Positions 13,707 through 24,800 of a stretch of 64,000 nucleotides of DNA are shown here, piece after piece. Origin of the DNA: Aspidiotus rigidus (lineage: Eukaryota; Arthropoda; Insecta; Hemiptera; Diaspididae). The stretch covers positions 10,205,501-10,269,500 of the forward strand of contig JAVHKY010000023.1 of NCBI GenBank assembly GCA_035079385.1, in the 5' to 3' direction. The notes beneath the pieces are model-generated. The model made no database searches. It saw only the letters and a list, made by a program, of their open reading frames with translations, and was not told the origin of the DNA. The stretch's first letter is position 1. Each line of letters begins with the position of its first letter. Made by a program: the position numbers and the translations under genes.

Positions 13707-13740
13707 TTATTAGTTATTATTATTATGCGGGGTGTACTCG
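12418..13740 (+). repeat. Triplicated 170-bp unit alternating with TTTA/TTAA microsatellites
   Basis: A unit beginning ctaggtcaagtgttcgtgag and running through TCTTCTATGAGAAATA, GCGCGAACTCGCTC and TCTCGCTGTTGT to GACTTGGAAAAATTTC starts at about 12417, 12737 and 13169. Each copy is followed by a long TTTA/TTAA/TTCA microsatellite. The third copy is rearranged, and after 13540 two copies of a gcggggtgtactcgcga segment appear. The pattern suggests expansion of a cassette by unequal exchange between microsatellites. Confidence 0.85.
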
Positions 13741-13872
13741 CGAGTTTCAAAATCGGGGTCCGGTGAGAGAAAAGACATGGAACATGTCAATAAAAATAAA
13801 ATAAAAAAATTTCTTTACTCAACGTAGTAGTGATGTAGAATTAACGAGGGTGGTGATGTTACAAGCCATCAT

Positions 13873-13934
13873 GACAGAGAGTTAAAAATTAAAAATTACG
13901 TGCTTTGTAAGGTTTGAATTTTTAACTCTCTGTC
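13873..13934. repeat. 62-bp inverted repeat
   Basis: Arms gacagagagttaaaaatt (13873-13890) and its exact complement (13917-13934) enclose a 26-base loop. Probably the core of a small MITE. Too long for an ordinary terminator, and no gene ends here. Confidence 0.8.
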
Positions 13935-14239
13935 TATATACTAGAGTTGTATTTTTGGTTAGAAGGGACTCATGAAATCATTGTAGGGAGGTCTCCCTCC
14001 TTCCTACCTTTGGGTAATGCGCTAAAATCGTTGCTTTCTTGTCACTCACGTTTGTTTGTGCTGAAAAACATCCTCATCTATTCGAAATGCCTGTTAACCC
14101 ACTTGCAGAAAAGCATTTCATTTCTCGAGATCGCTCCTACAAATATATTGATAGAGGCAGGGTTTTGAAAAAAAATTCTCTGAATTCCACAGTTGACGTC
14201 TCACCCTGATTTTTGTAAGCCGTTCCTCTATCGAATTTC

Positions 14240-14392
14240 AGGGGTGCCGTGAGGTCATTTTTATGAAGATGATTCTTCCTATTCGTTTCAGGAGGGGCCC
14301 TTGTAATTCAATTTTTTTTTTTTTTTTTTAGCTATAAGAAATTAAAGTTTGAGGGGGTTTCTTCATTGACCTAAGGGGCTCACAACACCCCT
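14240..14392. mobile_element. hAT-like MITE, copy 2, with target-site duplication
   Basis: Same body as 9205-9357. The insert is flanked by GAATTTCA on the left (14232-14239 region) and GAATTTCA on the right (from 14392), a 7-8 bp duplication. Together with ends of the form AGGGGTG..CACCCCT this fits a non-autonomous hAT element. Confidence 0.8.
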
Positions 14393-14419
14393 GAATTTCA
14401 AACAAAAATCATTTTCTGA

Positions 14420-15870
14420 TGACACCAAGCATTCTCTAGCTTGTAATTTCAGTGAGCCCCTGAAGTAGGTGAGGACCTTTGATGACGTCATTCGTTTCTC
14501 AATGAAGTCAAGGATTTTTTAGCTTTTCCTAAATGATATCGAAGCCATTGATGACGTCTTCACTTCTTGATGATATCAAGTGACCTTTAGCTTATGATTC
14601 TTGTGAATCTTCAAAGGAGGCCAATGCCATTGATGCCGGTATTTATTTCTCAATGATGTAAAAAGTTTTTCAAAATGTAATTTTTCTGAGAACCTAAATT
14701 AAATCGAGACTATTGATAACGTCAAGCACCTTCAGCTTGAGATTTCGGTGAGTCCTCAATAAGATCGAGGCCACTGATGATGTAATTTCTTCTCAATGAT
14801 TTCAAGCATTCTCCAGCTTGTGATTTTGGTGAGTCCTTAATAAGATCGAGGTCATCAATGAATACATCATTCACTTCTTGGTGGTAACAAGCATCCTTCA
14901 GCATATTATGTTTTTTGTAAGTTCCTAAATTAGGTCGAGGCTCTTGATGACTTCAACCATTTCAGCTTGTCATTTTTGTGAGTTCCTGAATTAGGGCGAG
15001 GCTACTAATGACGTCAAGCATCTTTGAGCTTATGATTTCTCGATGATGTCCAAACTTTTTCAACTTTCCCTAAATTAGATCGACCCCATTACGTCATCTA
15101 CTTCTTGATGATGTCAAGCATCTTTGAGCGTGTGATTTTTGTAAGTCTCTAAATTAAGTCGAGACTATTGATGACGTCATTCATTTTTTGATACTACAGA
15201 GGATTTTCCAGATTATTATATTTTTGAGTACATCCTAAATTAGATCGAGGTCATTCTTGATGTCATCTCCTTTCTTGATGATGATGGTGAGTATTTTTGA
15301 GCTTGTCATTTTTCTGAGTCCTCGATGCTATTGATAACGTCAAGCACCCCTTAGCTTGTGATTTTAGCGAGTCCTTAATAAGATGAAGGTCAACGATGAT
15401 GTCATTCACTCCTTGGTTATGTCAAGCTTTCGTCAGCATGTATTTTTTGTGAGTCCCTAAATTAGATCAGGGTCTTTGATGACGTCATTCATTTCTTTAT
15501 GAATTTTTCAGTAAATTAGATCGAGGCTATTAATGACGTCAAGTATTTTTGAGCTTATGATTTCTTGATGATGTCCAAGCATTGAGGTTGTCATTATTAA
15601 GTCGATGCTATTGATAACATCAAGTAACCTTCAGCTTGCGTGATTTCGGTGAGTCCTTGATAAGATGAAGGTCAACGATGACGTCACTCACTCCTTGGTG
15701 ATACTAAGCTTCCTTCAGCATGTGTTTTTTGTGAGTCCCTAAACTAGGTCAAGATCTTTGATGACGTCATCCATTACTTCATGAATTTTTCAGATTGTAA
15801 TTCTTGTGAGTTCCTGAAATGAGATCGAGGCAATTGAAGACGTCATCTACTTTTTGATGATGTCAAATAT
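14420..15870 (-). repeat. TGACGTCA minisatellite in reverse orientation
   Basis: The same ~80-bp consensus as at 7087-9200, read on the minus strand (gatgacgtcattcacttctt, gatgatgtcaagcatccttc, agcttgtgatttttgtgagt, ccctaaattaggtcgaggcc). Units are eroded and uneven. A further remnant of about 200 bp lies at 16930-17140. Together with the plus-oriented block it forms an interrupted inverted array spanning about 10 kb. Confidence 0.85.
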
Positions 15871-15991
15871 CGAATGGATGCGATTCTCCAAGTTACAACT
15901 CAACATACTGGAAAAAAATTAGGATGCCGCGAGCGGGAAACCCGCAAGACCCGTATTCCACTGCGGAAGGTCTTTCAAAAAGTAGAACATA

Positions 15992-16244
15992 TTGTGACGC
16001 GATTTATGAAAAGGGACCACTTTGCGCAAAATAAAAATTATGTTTTTCATTTATTTTGGCGGCCAAAGTAGGTGAAAAAACGTGATCTCGCGAAATTTGA
16101 AAAATTGATGGAAAATGTTCGTATACAAACATTTTCCATCAATTTTTCAAATTTCGCGAGATCAAGTTTCTTTGACCTATTTTGGCCTCTCCTGTAAAAT
16201 TTGATTTCCCGCAAAGTGGTCCCTTTTCATAAGTCGCGTCACAA
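15992..16244. mobile_element. 253-bp foldback MITE
   Basis: Begins TTGTGACGCGATTTATGAAA and ends with its near-perfect complement. The pairing continues inwards through AGGGACCACTTTGCG and a perfect 37-bp stem (gatctcgcgaaatttgaaaa.. at 16084-16120) around a 7-base centre (cgtatac). The full element can fold as one long hairpin. No open frame of interest. Confidence 0.85.
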
Positions 16245-16254
16245 ATAGAAAATC

Positions 16255-16545
16255 CTGTCATATTACATTACTCGAGAGTCAAAATTATTCCATGTTTCTC
16301 TCCTGTCATATATAGCTCGAGAGTCTCCAAGTCCCCCTCCTATTATATTATATAGCTTAGAGGTTGAAATTATTCTGAGTACCTCTCCTATCATAAATAG
16401 CTCGAGTCAAAAGTCCTTTCCCCTCCGTGACGTCATCAGCCTCGTGACGTCATCAAACTTGGACCGCTCGCGCCTACGCTCGCGGATGAAAATTTTTTGA
16501 AAGTGCCTTACAACGAAAGGGATAGCGGGTTTCCCGTTAATACTC
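16255..16545 (+). repeat. Hairpin-ended repeat family, subfamily II, 3' part
   Basis: Units of the ~45-bp minisatellite (tatatagctcgagagtc) lead into a segment with cgtgacgtcatca and gctcgcggatgaaaatt, then the end GGGATAGCGGG-TTT-CCCGTTAA at 16520-16540. The same 3' sequence is found at 40140-40236. Confidence 0.7.
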
Positions 16546-17379
16546 GAAAGAGTTCCAGCCTCGGTAACATCTACCTTGACAGCTTCTGCCTTTAAGTCCA
16601 ATAGGGAGGAGATCTTTCTATTTTTTTTTGGGGGGGGGGGCTTTAAGGTTAGCCTCAAAAACACGACAAACGTCCAACAGATTGAATGGATGGGTCGAAC
16701 TCATATGGGTGAAGCAAACTAGAAAGCCTTGAAAAGATACCGTAATATTCAATCTAGCGGCGACATTGAGTTGGCCATACCACCTCCGGAGTTCAGATCT
16801 AATCTATTTTTCGGTTATATATTTTTCCAGATTTTGGGGTACCTAGTATATTTGCAGTCGGAATAGAAACAAAACTTCTCAAATTTAGGCTCCAAACGTA
16901 ACTGCAAGCACTTGCGAAGAAACGAAATGTGCGACGACCCGAATTAGGTCGATGCCATTGGTGACTGCTATGAAACACCCTTCAGTTCATAATTTTTTTT
17001 TATGTTCATAAGTTAGGTCGAGGCCATTCATAACGTCATCTCTTCTTGAGGATGTAAAACATCCTTTTTAGCTTATGATTTTTTTTAGCTAGTCCTAAAA
17101 TAAGGTAGAGGTCATTGATGACGTCATTCTTTTTTCAAGAGTCTGTACAACAACTTAATGCCGATCAAATTACCAAAATTAATTACTATACAGGTTATTT
17201 ATCAGATTACTGTAGGTCAATTTGATGCACCCACGAGGTGTACAACATTGAAGGCTAATAAGTGCACAACGTAATTTACGAGTCACAACATGAGAACGTT
17301 AATCAGTTATAATACGAATGACGCAAATACGATGACTTTAGGGGACTCTATCGAGAGGATTTTACCTGTTCAAGGATCT

Positions 17380-17595
17380 TGTTGACAAAGAAGACTTTCT
17401 AACATTGTTGGAGTCAACGCATTTTGAATTTTACGGTTATCCATCATGATAAGATGTACTCGAAAAGAGTAAAGGTACAAATACAAAGACCTTTCTATAC
17501 CTCGAGAATGGCTGTTTAACCGAAAACGCTCGGTCTGTGTAATTTATTGTGGTCTTTGTATTTGTTTCTTTACTCTTTTCGAGTATATCTTATCA
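17380..17595 (-). mobile_element. Penelope-like element terminal fragment (copy B)
   Basis: The segment at 17501-17591 matches the 3' end of the full Penelope copy (aaacgctcggt, tttattg.ggt, tactctt..cgagtatat, compare 43622-43697). On its left 17451-17491 is an inverted copy of the last ~40 bp, so the fragment itself folds back. Beyond it the minus strand reads ATGATGGATAACCGTAAAATT, which parallels the ATGATGGATGACCGTAAAA beyond the other element at 43699. This is probably the start of the Penelope reading frame adjoining a terminal repeat. Confidence 0.65.
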
Positions 17596-18898
17596 TTGTT
17601 GGCGTCCTTTGTCCGGAAGAAGCGTTTGCGATAAGCAGCTTGAAAAGGACTTTGTCGTGTCGTGATTTTCCACATCTATAATTAGGTTATTTGATCATCA
17701 TGACCGCATGATGAATTTATAATTTGACATTTCATAATTTCATAACCTGTCTTATCTCATATTTTTATGGATTACGAATTATTAATAATAATTAGTAATT
17801 TATTTACATAATTCGACTGTTGAAGGCGATCTTATGACAAGTGCAGAATGCTGTTGAATTGAAAAAATTACAATGCGGTGCATACTTGCGCGGTTTACAC
17901 ATGCTGAAGGAAAATCGTTTTATAGACAAATGCGCCCCTGAAGTGTGACCACAAAGTTTGTATTGTCGACTGGATTGCAGATCACTGAACCCGAACGAAA
18001 GAGCAATACTTATCGAAAATGCTGGGAATCATGTGGTCAGTCAATTACGTACAATAAACAAAGGTGATGGTATGAGAATGGTGAGTGCAAAAAATACGAT
18101 TATACCTGCGTAGATACCTACTTGTAAACTATCGACGTATTGGAAAGATGGATAAAAACACTGGGTTTTAGCGACTCGCTTATTCTTCCTCTTCCGGCCC
18201 CGATCAATTATTTGACTGCTCATTTTATCTTTTCTCATTTATATTAAATTAGATAACTCGCGGACTTTGCCCGAGGCTCGAAATGCCTAAACAAATTTTG
18301 ATTCCGATGAGTCACAGAAGTGCTCTACCAAAACGACTTTGACTTGAGCGTTTACCGAAAAGAGATCCCTTATAGAGTGCTGCATACGATAACTCAATTT
18401 ATACATACTTTTCAAATTACGATTGTAACTTAGAAATTACGTTTTTCTTGATTTAAAGTACTAAATAAAGTCACGCAGGCCATATTTACTGACCGATGGA
18501 CTCTCTCGTACACGAACAGTATTTGACACGTCTTCGAACCGTACGTCAATACTCCTCCAACATTCAACTTCGTTACGAAATTGATTTCACTGATTGATAA
18601 GAAAAACTATCGCAATTGAACAATTAAAATTTCGCGTTACTACGGTTTGTATCGTGAGATGTATCGTGAGTTCGATAATGACTGTCGATAAAGACAGAAA
18701 TCTATCCAAACCTCACGTCTTCTCGAACGCATCACTCGTCCATCAAAGTTTCTATCGCAATTCAATAGCAGTCGACGTATTTTGTGCACAAATTTCTATC
18801 GCGTAAAGTGTATACCTACCTAATAATTATACCTAAACCTTGTTGAAAATTTGAATCAATTTTTTTTTTGTTTTCTCGTAAAATATTGTCACTCAGAA

Positions 18899-21800
18899 AT
18901 GGCCGTCGAGTCATCCACGGCCGTTTCTACCTCGAAAAAATACAAGATTTTCATAGCTTGTATTTTGGGTTTCGTTAACATGTCTATCATGCAAACAAGT
19001 TTGGGAATAGCTTTGGTTGATCGTCCCGAAAATGATAAGGTAAATAACTTCTATTTGAATTTATATCCACATTTCAGTTTCGAATTCATTTTGTATTCAT
19101 TTTGGTAATTTTTTAGAATTTGAGTTTCGAAAATCTGAACTTGGACTTCCACAAAAAAAATCTCCTACTTAGCGCATTTTTGTACGGAAATCTCTTAGCT
19201 CCGTTTGGCGGATTACTAGTGAGGCATTTTGATCCATTTTGGCTGTACAGTTTGGGCATAACGATGATGGCTGTGTTGACGATGCTATCTCCAATTATCA
19301 TCCACCGTAGTTTGTATTTATTCGCCGTATGTCGAGTGGCGATGGGGACGTTTCAGGTATGTTATCGTCACAATTTTTCTTGCGATTTTTCTTTAATTTA
19401 GTACCTAAAGAGGCGAGGAGAGTATTTCACCTTCCGTATGCGTCAACAGGCCCAAAAGATACCATGATTCTAAAAACGAATAAAATGGGTATCTGACGTG
19501 AAGTATCGACAGCGAAATCTCAATGATACTACATCGTTACATCATAATACAAAACAGAATCTTCATGACGTCATCAGAAATCTTACCTTGATACTGGGTC
19601 TGTTTCAATGACATTATCTAGGATAGTTTTGATAAAGAAACCCTCCCTACACTTCCTGAGGTGCAGAAAAAAGACACTCCGATGTGGCTGGCCTTTTCTA
19701 CCATTTCCTCGTCCAACTTACTCTTTCCCAAATTTTTGGAGTTGAGTTTAAGTCCCCTTATTTGGTCTCTCTGGCCAATGGGCTCAAAGGTGCAAATCTT
19801 TTCTTGGGATCGATCCTCTGCTTTTCTGACGTTTTTAAATATCCCTATAAGGCTACCACCATCCAACAGATGGATGAGTTACTCGTATACTCTAATATTC
19901 TTCATGAAGAGTCGAAATGATTCTGTGATTTGATCACCAAATTTTTGTAGATTATCGTTAAAAAGTACATATCTCCATTGTTTCCCCTCTGGGTAGCCCC
20001 ATCTCCAAGGTATTTATATCCCAATTCGAATCTGGTCTATTCTTCCCTCCGAAGTTGAATTGACGTATCTCCAAGAAGCAACAATCAATAGAATAAAATT
20101 ATTTTAGCTCACAAAAAGCAATGCCATGAACCTCATTCTCCCGATCGTTGTTTTGCAGTTAGGTCAATTCAAATTTTTACGGAAGTATTCTCTTCGGGCC
20201 AAGGTTGAGTCATATTTATTATTTGCACAGGTATGTAGACGACGTTGCATATACGTGGATTGGTCCTCTGGACCTTCTTAGTGACTTTCTCAAAATTTAT
20301 ATTTGTACCTTGAAAGTTAGTGGTCTCTCGATGAACTACTTGGATCTGAGTGGCTTCCTTGAGTTCAAGATCTATAGGGAAGTTACTCTGACCGTTCTTG
20401 TAGTCCACGTTTCGTCATCTTGTCTTGTTGTCCACAAGATTTCTACGTTTAATAGTTTGATCCATCGACTGGCACATATTCGTTTGAATCAGTCTGGTTT
20501 CTTTAAAGAATTGCTGACCATAAAAGCATTTTACCAGAATGAATGAGATCAACCTGATCCAAGATTTTATGGTTCACGGGAAGATCACAAGAGAATGTCC
20601 CGATTCCACCCCCTTCCGCCCTCTCGAATTGAATTATGATACGAGTAGCAAGAAGTGCTGGCTTAGGCTGGAGAAGTTTTCTAAACAGCTGATGCGTTTC
20701 CTTCGCCTCTTTTGTTTTCTTTAACATTTTACAATCCTATTACTGTAAAGGGATTGTTTGTTAAGTTGAACATGTATATGGTTCTTACCTTAAAAGACTC
20801 TGTGCATCTCAGGAACCTTTGGTTGAGAAATTCCATTTTCTCAAAAAAAAATATCTAGTGCTTATATTTTGAGCCTTACGCCCCATTGTTGGGAGAATCT
20901 CTTATCAAGCTTCATCACGATGATCGTGAACGAAGTTCTCGCGAATATCAAGGTTTGATTGACCGACAAGCAGCGGCCCGAATCACAAAGTTAGTATAAG
21001 ATTCACTCATGTATTTGCGTAAGAAGATAAATTTTCAGTTTCATTAAATCATAATTGGGTTTCACACATAAATACAGAAGATAACAAAGGTTGTATGAGT
21101 CATCCTCGTGCATCGATAAAATAATACGTACGTTCTCAACGAGAAATGACGTTGCTCTATAGTGAACAATACTCATACTAAACCTCCTACGGCAGTCTGT
21201 TATCTACCAGCTAAAGATTTTCATAGATAAGAATTTTTAATTATGTTGATCTTTAATGGAGGCATTAATAAACCTAAAGCGAAGAGGGTAGCTTACTTTA
21301 AATTTAGACAAAATTCATACGAGAAAAATACGTTGGTTACTGATGCAAAGATATGACCGGGTGAGGGAAGAGAATAGTTAGGAATCAACTCTCTCAGGAC
21401 TTGAAAAAATATCGACTTTCGAGATGTACAGAAGAGGAGGGAGAGGGGACTTGACGAAAATGAGTCATTTTAAAATGGAGTCTACCGGTGGGAAGATAGG
21501 CGATGAGTGGGATCTCGGGTCAGTCGTGGGTTGTAAGGGACGATGCTGGTCCGTCCATGACTGATTTTCAGTAGGCAACCCATTTTACAGGAGCGATTTG
21601 CGGATGATATTTTCCACCCGCTATCCTTTTGACCTCGAAGTGTGTAATTTTTTTATATATAACAAACACCGAGCTGCGTAGATCATGTGGGAGACTTCTC
21701 TTTGGCCCGTTTCTTGAACCTATACAAAAATGCTTTCTGCTCCAATCACAAAAAAACGTAACGTTATTGCGTCATGGTTTGCATTCTCCCTTCACTCATA

Positions 21801-24800
21801 CGATTTGCAAATTCCTTCAGTTTCCTTTCCTCTTGTTCTTCATCATTATCGGAACTCATACTGAGTGTGAAGTGTAAGTAGAGACGAGAATTGAAAAAAA
21901 TTGCAAGTGTTTTATTCTACATCATTAGGTAGCTTACAAGAGTACTATTGGGTGCTACCCCATCATCAGTTGTATCGTTACTGGAGGACAAGGCCTGATT
22001 AAATATTAATTTTTGGCTGCTGCGATCTACTTTGTTGTCTCAATTCTTTCCCCCCTTTCTCTTGATTGTTCTTCAGGATAAAAATTGCTCAGTAACAGTA
22101 GTCCTGAATCGCTGCTAAGTTGTCCTTGGGAAGGTGATAGGAGTCGTTTGGAACGATGGTAAAATATTATATTTCACATAAGATCAGAAAAATGGCGGTG
22201 CATTTATGTAAGCAGCGGGAAGTCACCAAACCGTTACTCCGCTGTCCACGTAAATATGTCGCCATTTTACTGATCTTATAATTATGAAAGACACTATATT
22301 GATGTGCGTTGGTTTCTTGTAGATTTAATTTTGTATCTGTATTTTAATTATAATATATAAATAATTTTCATGTCTTTTATTGGTTCAAAACTATCAAAAG
22401 AATCTTTTATTGTAAAAAATCTTTAAGTTATTTTCAAAAAATAATAATCAATAAAACTATCAAATAAAAATTATAAATACTAGAAAAAAAAATACATATT
22501 TATTCGCATATAGTTTTCCTTATTAAATCATAACAAAAGTAAATACACAAACATGAATTAGATTATTATAAAATTGTAATAAATTATTTTAAGAAAAATA
22601 TGTTGAAATTATTGAATTTAAAAAGAAATATATCATTCTAAATATTCAATAAAGAATAAAAATATAAATTTAGGTAAAATTAATTCCGAATTAAATCCAG
22701 AAATGAGTTTAGATTCATTTCCATAAAAATCAAACGGAAGTCGGAAGTATTCCATCAACAAAATTACCATTCATATACCTAAATCAAAAATTAATATTAT
22801 TGTAAACTTAAATATCTTTGATAAATAATAAATTTATAAATATTAAATAATATTAAAATTAAAATTAATGTAATATTATAAGATAAAAACTGAATAAGAG
22901 CTTAAATAAAGAACTAATTTGAACAAAGACTTTTGTACTGATGAATGGAAAATTTAAAATAATAATTTAATTAACATGAATAATATAATATATAATGAAA
23001 AAATTACTATCTCCCGAAAATATTAAAATTAATATTCAAAAGTAAGAATAATTATCAAAATATAAAAATTTCATTTTTATTAAATAAAAATGTAAATGTT
23101 CGTTAATAAATAATTTAATTATATTTATAAACCAATAAATAAAATTTGATTAGGATTATAACAAAATATTGTATCAATTTTATTAATTTTTGTTCAATTA
23201 ATAAAAAAGAAACCATTCTAATTAAAATGAATAAAATTGAAATTGAAAATTTAATTTATAACTATTCGGTCATTTAAAATGCTAAATTTAAATTATAAGA
23301 ACATTAAATTTTCCAATTCAATAACTATGGTACAAGTACAGTGTTCATTGTTATGGCACATTATTACGGCTGCGGCTAATAATTCTTGTTTCTTTTATTT
23401 AAATTCCTTTTCTATTCGACTTGACCAATAATTTTTAATTTTGTTTTCTTTAAAGGGGGTCTTAGCCTACTCTGGTATTTCTGGGTCGGGTCCTTCTTCA
23501 GCTCTTGGTATCCATTCTCTGCAATGTATGACTCCACTTTTTGTGTGTAATCGTTCTTCCCAATTATCAATACCTTTTTGCCTTTGTCGGCCTTTGTGAC
23601 GATCATAGGAATATTGTTTTGTCGGATATTCTTCTGTAGATTTTTACTTTTCTCCGAAACAAGACCCCCCTCCCCCAGAGGTCCTCCAAAGCCTGTAAAA
23701 TCATCAATTTTCAACTAATCAATAGGTTTTTTTTTTCGTTTAATGGAAATTTTGTCCTTGAAAATATTTAGACAGAGAGAAATTCTAAATACCGCACTGC
23801 CAACAGTACTTTCCCAGTTCTGGTTCGAGCTATTGATCTCTAGTCATATTCGATGGTTACTACGTCGCAGCTAATGGTCATGTTTTCGATCTTACGCTGT
23901 AGCAATGTTTCTGGCTAGTTGTATTTATTGCCTTCTCCTAGCAGTCTTACTTCTTCTTCCGTTAAAGCGACTGCTGCATGCTGATAGGTTTTCATTTCTG
24001 GGACCTTAGTAGTGGTTTGGTGTCGCTTTCCCTTCTTTTCTATCTCCTTTGTTTCGGGTCAGTTCTGCAAGTTTCTTCTTGATAGGTTTCGTTGGGCTTC
24101 CGCTCGACTTTCCACAATCATATTCCTCTCCTCTATTGAATTCCATTTCCTCGAATTCTCGGTGGCCCAACAACTTGTTCAGACGGAAATATTGTTCATT
24201 TTTAGTGAACCAGTCAGCTTAGTCACTCTCTAGTACAGTTCTTTTTCACTCCCAATCTTCCGGCTTGCATCTTAGGGGGTTTCACTGCTGCACTGCTTCC
24301 TGGTAGCCTGATAGTCGCGTACTTGAATATTATAATGCCTCGTCTCATGCATTCGCTGTTGAAGCATATCTTCACATGGATGACTCCCAGTTTGGCACTA
24401 ACAACGCGATCTTTTATATTACGGCTCATGTTCAATCAATATTTGCAATGATTAGTAAATTTCTTTTGCTTTCTCAGTTTGGCCTTGGTCTCGAAAAACC
24501 TCCTTGACCTTGTCTGAACTCATATTGACTTTGATGAGCTGTGAGCAGAGCACGAGATTAAAAAATCTGACTCTTTGAGATAGACAGCTTTAAGCTGTGC
24601 TCTTTGTCAAAGAAATTTGGAATAAATTTTTCGGCCGGAAGGTGAAGAAATAATTTGAAATCAATATACTATGGCATAGTTTTTCTATTTCTAGGCACTC
24701 GCGAGAACGAGTCTCATACAAACAGCGTCCTCGTGGAAAACCCTAAAAGATGCAGTATTTTTCGTTGCGTTGATCGCGGTTGGAAATAACTTAGGTATAG

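Noticed and set aside
22370..22440. tRNA-Ser-like loop (tttgaac) downstream of the ND1-like block
   Set aside because: The stem pairs poorly and the other arms cannot be drawn.
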